Positions 57,331-64,000 of a stretch of DNA of 64,000 bases are shown here, in pieces. The DNA is taken from positions 124,825,489 through 124,889,488 of the forward strand of contig OX328132.1 in the NCBI GenBank assembly GCA_946811695.1, written 5' to 3'. Within the stretch, counting starts at the first letter, position 1. The number at the start of each line of letters is the position of its first letter. The notes under the pieces are model-generated. The model was given only the letters and a program-made list of their open reading frames with translations. It was not told the origin of the DNA and did not search any database. The translations under genes and the position numbers were made by a program. This DNA comes from Gonocerus acuteangulatus (taxonomy: Eukaryota > Arthropoda > Insecta > Hemiptera > Coreidae).

Positions 57331-57528
57331 ATAAAATAAATAAAAATAAAATTGAATCTAAAATTTAGAGGAATATTAATGAATGTCTATGATCTTTTGA
57401 GCATAATTAGGCACTATTTTTCTCCTAGGTGAAAATGGAAAAATATGAAACAATTAAATAATGTACAGGAATTAAATTATTTTCCTTGATCCTTGGCTCC
57501 TCTTCCCAGCAGTGTCCACTTTCCCAGG

Positions 57529-57637
57529 GTCATATTTCATCCGATTCGGCTTCACCTCCATCAGACAGCTTCTGCCTTCTTAGGAGAAAACTGATACGAG
57601 TCTGATGGAGCCCAAGGGGAATCGACGAAATATCACC
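57529..57637. repeat. Conserved 109-bp foldback upstream of the arm-B gene
   Basis: GGTCATATTTCATCCGATTC pairs with GAATCGACGAAATATCACC, and CTCCATCAGAC with GTCTGATGGAG, around a 33-nt loop. The size and bulged stem are pre-miRNA-like, but a foldback MITE fits equally well. It lies about 280 bp before coding exon 1. Confidence 0.7.
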
Positions 57638-57912
57638 ACCACTATAATAGAGGTAACGTGACGGAGAAGTGGAGGATCTATAAGAAAAGATGCCTGGCGG
57701 ATGGGCCTAAAGTAAAACAGGAATAAGTTCTAAATTATTTTTGGATAAAATAAATTAAAAAGAATCAAATAAAGATTCTATTCAAATAAACATAATTTAT
57801 TTGATTATTTCTTGAAATTTAATTTTGTCAGTTTAACCTCTATTCCCTTTTAATCTGTATTGAATTTTCTCCACTCATTATGTTTTTTACTTTATTCCAT
57901 TTGTGATTTTAG

Positions 57913-58027
57913 ATGTTTGGGCTCAATATGTATGAAATCGTAGGCATTGTGTGCAGTATAATTGTGCTGTGGGTAGTAAGGTTCTTAATGAAAAAGGCAA
58001 AGGAATGGTATTACCCCACAAGGAATG
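57913..58027 (+). CDS. Duplicated small membrane-protein gene, arm B, coding exon 1
   Basis: The ATG at 57913 follows directly after an AG acceptor (GTGATTTTAG|ATG), implying a 5' non-coding exon. It encodes MFGLNMYEIVGIVCSIIVLW, then VVRFLMKKAKEW and YYPTRN: a single hydrophobic segment, then a basic membrane-proximal stretch (R, KK, K), which predicts the C-terminal part inside by the positive-inside rule. The donor is AATG|GTAAG in phase 1. Reading frame, splice sites and hydrophobicity are conserved with arm A despite 11 substitutions in 115 bases. I do not recognise the protein. Confidence 0.7.
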
Positions 58028-58732
58028 GTAAGAAATTATCTAAAAAAAAACCACATGTGTGTAATTACTATGAATAAATTTATGAAATACTCAAAATGAA
58101 TCTCAAATAACACTCCTCTAATCTTGGATGTATGAGTCTAATATCTTAGCCAATCTGTGGCCATATTCAATGCCTAATTCACCCAACCATGTTCTGTCTT
58201 AAGAAATCCATCTTTTCATTTCCTTGTTAAATATTAAGTCATCAGTTTCCATTAAGCTGCACTTTCTGCTGGTCAGTTAATTATTTTATGCATTTTGCAG
58301 CTTTGATACAATGGTCCTTTATCTCTAAGTTCATGGTGGATCGTCTGTGATATAATTTCACAACTAATCCTTAATATTATTATTTAATTGACACCCTTGG
58401 TGCTAATGGCACTGGTAGTCAGAATACCTATAAATAAAAATGAAAAAAATGTATACACTATATTTTCTCCAAATTCATTCTCTACTCACTAAAGTATCAA
58501 GAATCCTCCTTCAAAAATTTTTGAGAGAATCTTAATCAATTAAGTACCAATTTTTCAGTGATCATACATTTAATTAATTATTTTAATAAGTTATAAAATA
58601 GTTTATTTGGGTCACTGTTTCTCCACTATTTAGTTAGGTACAGTGATTTATGTTGTCATAAGTTTTTAAAAATTCATACTTATATTTTATTTATATTAAA
58701 TTACTTTTTCTCTTGTTATTTCTATGGACTAG
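58028..58732 (+). other. Intron of the arm-B gene
   Basis: About 705 bp with a shared ancient SINE 3' end at about 58388-58440 (GGTGCTAATGGCACTG, CAGAATACCTATAAATAAAA). Confidence 0.6.
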
Positions 58733-58956
58733 AGGGTCATAACTTGCTTACAAATGACTACGTAGCGTCCTGGATGTATGCAGAAGCTTTAGATGAGCTC
58801 ATCAAAAAGTATCATGGAAATCTGGATTCTGATCAAGCAAAGAATGAGCTTTTGCTAATCCTAAGTCCGTTTTATGTTACGGAGAGTGATTTGGAGGAAA
58901 AAATTGATGTTATAGTTAATGAAATTAAAAAAAACAGATCAATCGTTGTTTTATAG
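58733..58956 (+). CDS. Duplicated small membrane-protein gene, arm B, coding exon 2
   Basis: The acceptor GGACTAG|AGGGTCAT restores frame with exon 1 (G|AG = Glu). It encodes EGHNLLTNDYVASWMYAEAL, DELIKKYHGNLDSDQAKNEL, LSPFYVTESDLEEKIDVIVN and EIKKNRSIVVL, then TAG. The predicted protein is about 112 residues: N-terminal membrane anchor plus a helical soluble tail alternating acidic and Lys-rich, with a hydrophobic last few residues missing from arm A. An AATAAA lies 261 bp after the stop. No known catalytic motif. Function unknown. Confidence 0.68.
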
Positions 58957-59216
58957 TCATTTTTTCTGGTTTAATGTTATATTTTGGGGTCAAAAAGGTG
59001 TTTAAATAATTTATTAAAATGTTATTCTTTAGTATTAATATTTGTAATCAATTGTTCTATAGTTTTCATAAATATTTGTATCTTGTTTTTCAATGATTTT
59101 ATATATTTATGTTTTTCAATGATTTTTTTATATTTATGTTTTTCAAAAACTTTTTCTTGTTTTTAGTTTATTTTTTTCTATATGATAAAAACTATAGCCT
59201 TCTCTTGAAGAAATGA

Positions 59217-59222
59217 AATAAA
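59217..59222 (+). other. Candidate polyadenylation signal of the arm-B gene
   Basis: AATAAA in ATGAAATAAAGC, 261 bp after the stop and followed by T-rich sequence. In AT-rich DNA such hexamers are common, so support is modest. Confidence 0.4.
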
Positions 59223-59713
59223 GCAAAACAATAGTTCTAGTAGACATTTCATAGTATTTTATGGTTTTTCTTATGTAATTAACGTTTTCTGTTGAAATTT
59301 TTTAAAAATTCTATTATATGATAAAAAATGTATTTATATTCAGAGTTAATATATATCCTTAATATATTTTTTATGAATTTTCGATATATTCTTTTGTTAT
59401 AATCTCTATATCTACATAACCAGTCAAATCGTCATATTTTTGTGGGATCGACTTTAATCAACATCCTTTTTAAATAACACATCACTCTGATAGCAATCCT
59501 CAGATGCAGTTAGCAAATATCATATTCAATTACTGGACTGCCTGTAAGGGTAATATCTAGTGTATCAGTTGTAGTAAGTTACATTAAGCACACTAATAAT
59601 GATTTGAATGAGTAAGGAGGGGATTAAGCTGGCAGGAGAAATTTTCCACACATACAGGTTTCATGTTCTTTAGTATTTCTCCAACCTCAACAAAAATCGT
59701 CTATTTTAAATTT

Positions 59714-59979
<266 letters not shown>

Positions 59980-60147
59980 AAAAAAGTATGTTAAAGCTAG
60001 GAATTTACACTTTTCCAATCCTTTCTTCCATTGAATTGGAATCAGTAGAAGTTTTACTGTAAGTAGTGAATCTGTAGTCTGTGAGGGGGCTGAGAAAAAA
60101 ATGTGCGAGAAAACTTTGAAGTGCATTATTCGAAGTCTAGAAAGTAT

Positions 60148-60495
60148 CTTTTATCAATAAAAAAAAAAAAAAAAAATCAGTTCCTTAACAGACCACTAAG
60201 GGCCAGACACTGTAGAGGTATCTGATTCTCGACCATACGGCACACTAGGGAGATAGAGTGGTCAGTACTATGCTCCGGCCGCCTGATTTTCTCCTTTGCA
60301 GGTACCTATTAATTAATTATTTAATTAATTATAGGCTGGGGTGGCCTAGGGACGATCTGGGACCCCAAATCCAACCCTCGCATGATGACACTAGAAGAAA
60401 AAATCTTTAGTGCACGGTTGGGTTTTGAACCTGGGTCCTCCAGTTCATTAGTCGAGTGCTCTACCACTGAGCTAACCTCGCCCCTTCTATCAATA
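60148..60495 (-). repeat. tRNA-derived SINE-2, full length, with empty site in arm A
   Basis: The body is 60160-60483 on the minus strand. The head has an A box TAGCTCAGTGG and B box GGTTCAAAACC (complement of 60420-60430). The middle has AGGCCACCCC (complement) and GGTACCT. The 3' end GAACTGATTTTTTT is oligo-T in sense. Flanks CTTTTATCAATA (60148) and CTTCTATCAATA (60484) are the target duplication. Arm A has one uninterrupted copy of CTTCTATCAATAGAT (complement at 44579-44595). Confidence 0.9.
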
Positions 60496-60750
60496 GATTT
60501 ATTGAATTAAATCTCAGTTTTCTTTACGGAAATTTTGTCTATTTTTTGATGGCATAATTAGAATTTAATTACCTTGAACTGTTACTGAGCAATCCTTTGT
60601 TATTCAATAAAACATATGTCTTTGTTAAAAAGATAGAAAATTAAACATAACTGCTTTTTCCTTCGAAATCGGACCATACTTCAAGCTTTTTTTGTTGGAA
60701 ATTATGTCTGAATCACCTCCTAGAGTTTGACTTCTTAGACCTGAATCGCC

Positions 60751-60792
<42 letters not shown>

Positions 60793-60794
<2 letters not shown>

Positions 60795-62070
60795 GCACTC
60801 ACCATAAAAAATACCGGAATGCCTATACATCTCAAGATTTTTTTAGTTTAACAAGCCAATCCACGTTTTATTTTAATTCTAGCACTGGGATTAGTCACAT
60901 GAGAGACATTAGGGATTATGAATATCATTGTTCCTCGCTGTTTGTAAAAAAAATGAAGGATTAAACATTTTGTTGGATGATTTGAATGCATATTTTTGAC
61001 TGTTTTTACCTTCTGTTTGCCCTGTACATCAATTTTTCACTTAATTGGTTGTTATTTGGTTTATTTTTGTAATAATGAGTTGTTTAAGTCACAGTTATTG
61101 ACTAAGAATAATTACTCTTCACGAAGAAGGAAAATTTGCATTGATCTTCAATTTTAAATATTGACAGTCCCTCAAAGTGTCCAAATGCAGGTGGTCCAAA
61201 ACTCGCTGATTCCATTAACAACCCTTCCATCAAATTGTAAACGTTTGGGAATCGCCATTTCACTGCTTTGGGCATTGGAAACTTGGCTACTGGAGTTCGT
61301 GAATCTCAGAGTCAAATGTTAGGAGAAGACTGAGAGAGGCAGGCCCTAGCTCAAGAATATCTGTGAAAGGGCCGATTCTTAATGCAGAACATTGTAGACA
61401 GGGGCTAAGATTTGCAAGGGAACACCATTCTTCTACTGATAGACTGGATAAATATCCTCTTCACTGATGAGACAAGAGTGGGCCTTAACAAGCCAGATGG
61501 TCATGAAAGAGTGTATTGAAGACCTGGAGAAAGGAACTATAAGTTCTGTGCATCAGAAACTGTTTCATTTTTAGGTGGCTATCATATTCTGTGGTGGCAT
61601 TTCTTGGGAACCACGTACCAAATTGCTGTCAACCGAAGGAGCGGCCTTCAATTCTTTAAGGCATGTGGAAATGATATAACAAGATCATGTAGTGCTTAAT
61701 ATGCCTCTCATTGACACAGAAGCATTGTTTATGCATGATAATATCCGGCCCCATGAGGCAGCTACTGTTTCTAAGTATCTGAAAACTACAGAAGCAGTTA
61801 TTAGCGCCAAAGGAGGCAATACTTCTTATTAAGTCCCATTAAAGACAATACAATATAAATTTTATTAAAAATTAAAAATATGAAATTATCTTGTTCTTTT
61901 ATTTTTGTAAAGATTTTTTTTTCTTTTCATTAAAAACATATTAAATTTTAATATTCTGTTCAATAATATTGTTTGATTTGAAATGATGAGGCATTTTGTA
62001 AATTTAAACTTGCTGTTCTCCTAAAAATAAAAAAATCTAGGTGTTGCAATTTATTTGGTGGGGAGCTTAT
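60793..62070 (+). mobile_element. Tc1-like transposon in arm B
   Basis: It is 1.28 kb between (TA)n tracts. The right end (complement) is CTCCCCACCAAATAAATTGC then AACACCTAGATTTTTTTA. The left end is a diverged version, ACTCACCATAAAAAATACC ... AGATTTTTTTA (60797-60846). The remnant transposase is on the plus strand. The same end survives in arm A, so the element predates the palindrome. Confidence 0.78.
61100..61835 (+). pseudogene. Tc1-like transposase, broken
   Basis: VRRRLREAG then GPILNAEHCRQGLRFAREH (about 61320-61430) is the second DNA-binding helix region. NILFTDETRVGLNKPDGHE (about 61450-61505) has the first catalytic Asp context DET, then RPGERNY. FMHDNIRPHEAATVSKYL (about 61728-61785) is the second Asp. 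At least three frame changes or stops (for example Trp to TGA near 61518). The D-D-E third acid is not readable. Confidence 0.8.
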
Positions 62071-62690
62071 ATATATATATGGAAGAAAAAATTATGTGTA
62101 GAGAATAAGTAATTAAAGTCAATCATGCAGGAACCACATAAGTAAGGCGTCCTCGGCAAGGCGTTACCTGAATTCATGAAGAATTTCCTTTAAATAAAAA
62201 TTTAAAATGAACAAAAATACTTTTTCTCTTTTTGATCTGTAATGGATCGCTGACTCAATTATTAATGTTTTTCTGGAGTAAAACGTTTTTCTGAACACGT
62301 TGTATGTCAAATTTTGTTGTGATATAACAAAATTTGAGACCGATTGAGGCATATTAGTCATATGTGTTCAGGTTAACCAATTTATTGTAGTTTTACAATA
62401 CTTATTCTCTTCAGATAGACATGACGTACACCGAGTTTAAATGTAACTCCAAGTTTTTATGTATAATTATATAGTTGGCCTTTGAATATTTAGGCCTCCT
62501 CCATCCATTATTTAAATGTTCTAAATGAATGTTGTTACAATACAACAACACTTCCAAAGTAAACAAAGCTGGACAGCATTAGTAACAAATATATAAGAGT
62601 AGTATTAAGAGAAAAACGCAATAATTCTTTTGTCCTGAGAGCTCGAAATTAACCGCCTAATATGTCGAAGTACATTGCCGGTTTAACAAA

Positions 62691-63024
62691 ATTTCTGAAA
62701 CATATTGCATCAACTTCTTAATGTCTTCAATTTTGTTAAGCTTGATGGGGACTTTCCTCCTGGGTAGGCAGGATTGGGGGAAGACTGTAACCTGAAGGCC
62801 TTGACTTAAGCAAAAGGTTTGTGCTACAATGCCATTAATAAATTTCTTTGCTACAAAGGTTCTGTAGGTTCAATATTTATATTGAAAGAAATGTGCATAA
62901 AAAAGCTGACTCCAAAATTTTGTTTTTTGTCCTTGGGAACGGATCTGGGGTTGGTTTCTTCTGATCCCACAAACTATTTATAATATTGACTCCACCATTT
63001 CTTGTAGTCAATGATCATTTCGCT
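62691..63024. other. Unassigned sequence outside the palindrome
   Basis: Nothing recognised. This is where similarity to the outer end of arm A stops. Confidence 0.4.
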
Positions 63025-63236
63025 CTCCGCCAGTGTTTTTTATTTATTTTTATTTTTTACGGCGCATCGACAAATCTTGGCCATTAGCGCCGACGTCCTT
63101 GGTGCAGCCAGGAATTTTCTCAGCGAGCCCTGAGATGAGAAAATTCCTGTCGCCGGTGGGGATCAAACCCACCATCTCCCACTTATGAATCCAGCCCGCT
63201 AGCCACTAGACCACGGGAGACCCCTCCGCCAGTGTT
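63025..63236 (-). repeat. Full-length tRNA-Glu-derived SINE-1 with 13-bp target duplication
   Basis: The body is 63038-63223 (minus). It has the same head, GAGAAAATTCCT body and GGCGCTAATGGCC core as 15875-16087. The flanks CTCCGCCAGTGTT at 63025-63037 and 63224-63236 are identical. Confidence 0.93.
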
Positions 63237-64000
63237 ATCATGAATTTATTTTCCTCACTAGTTTTAATTACATTTTCAGCAGGTGAGGTATCGCAACAGC
63301 ACAACAAATTCTAGCAGAAAACCACAAACACTAAAATTCCCTGGATTGAAGTCCTTTCTGCATGGAATAATAAAATTAGGACTATGTTTCTATGGCAACT
63401 ATATATTAGATTGAAGTATTTTAAACACGGAAATGTGTTACCTTCAGAGATAACGAATCCATCACTAACTCATACTGGGAAAAATGGACTTAACCCCGTT
63501 TTGCATGGGTCGATTCAATTAATATGTCATTTATAAACCATATACATAAACGTTTCTAATAACCTTGAAAGAACTACAAATTGAGCAACAAAAATAACTG
63601 GAGGCAGGTGGCAGAAAAAGTAGATGTATTCACAAATGAAAGTCATGTCAACTGTTTTATTTACTCATATTTCACAATATAGACAATAAGTGCTCTTAAA
63701 GACCCACCAGATCTTGATATGAACAGGATATTCCAAAGGAAATGGTAAATAAAAGAAATAACAAAATGTTGTCATCATGGGGAACTTGCCCTTTTTTTTA
63801 AACGTTAGTTTTTTGGGGGGATATATATATATGAAACAAGAGAGATAATAGGAAAACATTGACTATATTAAATCATAATTTACACTGTTTGAAAAACAAA
63901 ATAGATTTATTTAATATATTTATTACAAAAAGTAACTATAAATATTATATTATTAACAGAAATGAACATTGGATGTCCGAGGACAAACTCAACACAATGT
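63237..64000. other. AT-rich sequence to window end, nothing recognised
   Basis: No exon, repeat core or terminal inverted repeat that I can support. A short (TA) run lies at 63822-63832. Confidence 0.4.

Noticed and set aside
60410..60484. A tRNA gene on the minus strand
   Set aside because: It is the head of SINE-2; arm A shows the empty site.

Overview
The window looks like eukaryotic genomic DNA from an AT-rich, repeat-laden invertebrate. An arthropod is my best guess, inferred only from the mix of mobile elements and a SIRT2-type sirtuin; I cannot name a species. There are no operons or prokaryotic signals. Host coding sequence is very sparse: a spliced sirtuin on the minus strand and a duplicated small membrane-protein gene. 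Most of the rest is nested mobile elements and microsatellites. Nearly all longer open frames here belong to transposons or are low-complexity translations. All similarity calls were made by eye.

1-25.3 kb: a SIRT2-like gene on the minus strand. Its exons are at 25187-25314 (candidate N-terminal part), 20303-20541 (NAD-binding region) and 1621-1744 (catalytic His and first zinc-ligand pair). The intron between the last two is 18.6 kb. It holds many copies of one dispersed family (here 'family 1'; Helitron/HINE-like, with a GC-rich 3' hairpin and an internal (TA)n tract), a near-identical 1.8-kb tandem duplication, Helitron helicase and Ty3/Gypsy remnants, a mariner helix-turn-helix relic, SINEs and a hAT-like MITE. 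The exon expected to carry the GAG(I)S motif is not visible; a 200-N gap lies at 24771-24970.

22.2-42.2 kb: a pogo/Tigger-like element with a nested piggyBac-like element and GC-rich palindromes; a Penelope-like GIY-YIG relic; a BEL/Pao pol relic split by a LINE, which is itself split by a complete 'family 2' Helitron-like element with a 143-bp internal array; then piggyBac, Harbinger, Tc1-like and hAT-like elements.

42.5-62.7 kb: the most distinctive structure, a large imperfect palindrome. Arm A is about 42535-54700 and arm B about 55553-62690, around an 0.85-kb centre with a 2 x 197-bp tandem repeat. Each arm carries one divergent copy of a two-coding-exon gene for a protein of about 100-112 residues with one N-terminal membrane segment. 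I do not recognise the protein. Each arm serves as the empty site for insertions in the other, which fixes several element boundaries: a 5.9-kb I-type LINE, a piggyBac element and a family-2 element in arm A, and a tRNA-derived SINE in arm B.

62.7-64 kb: a tRNA-Glu-like SINE with a 13-bp target duplication and otherwise unrecognised sequence.
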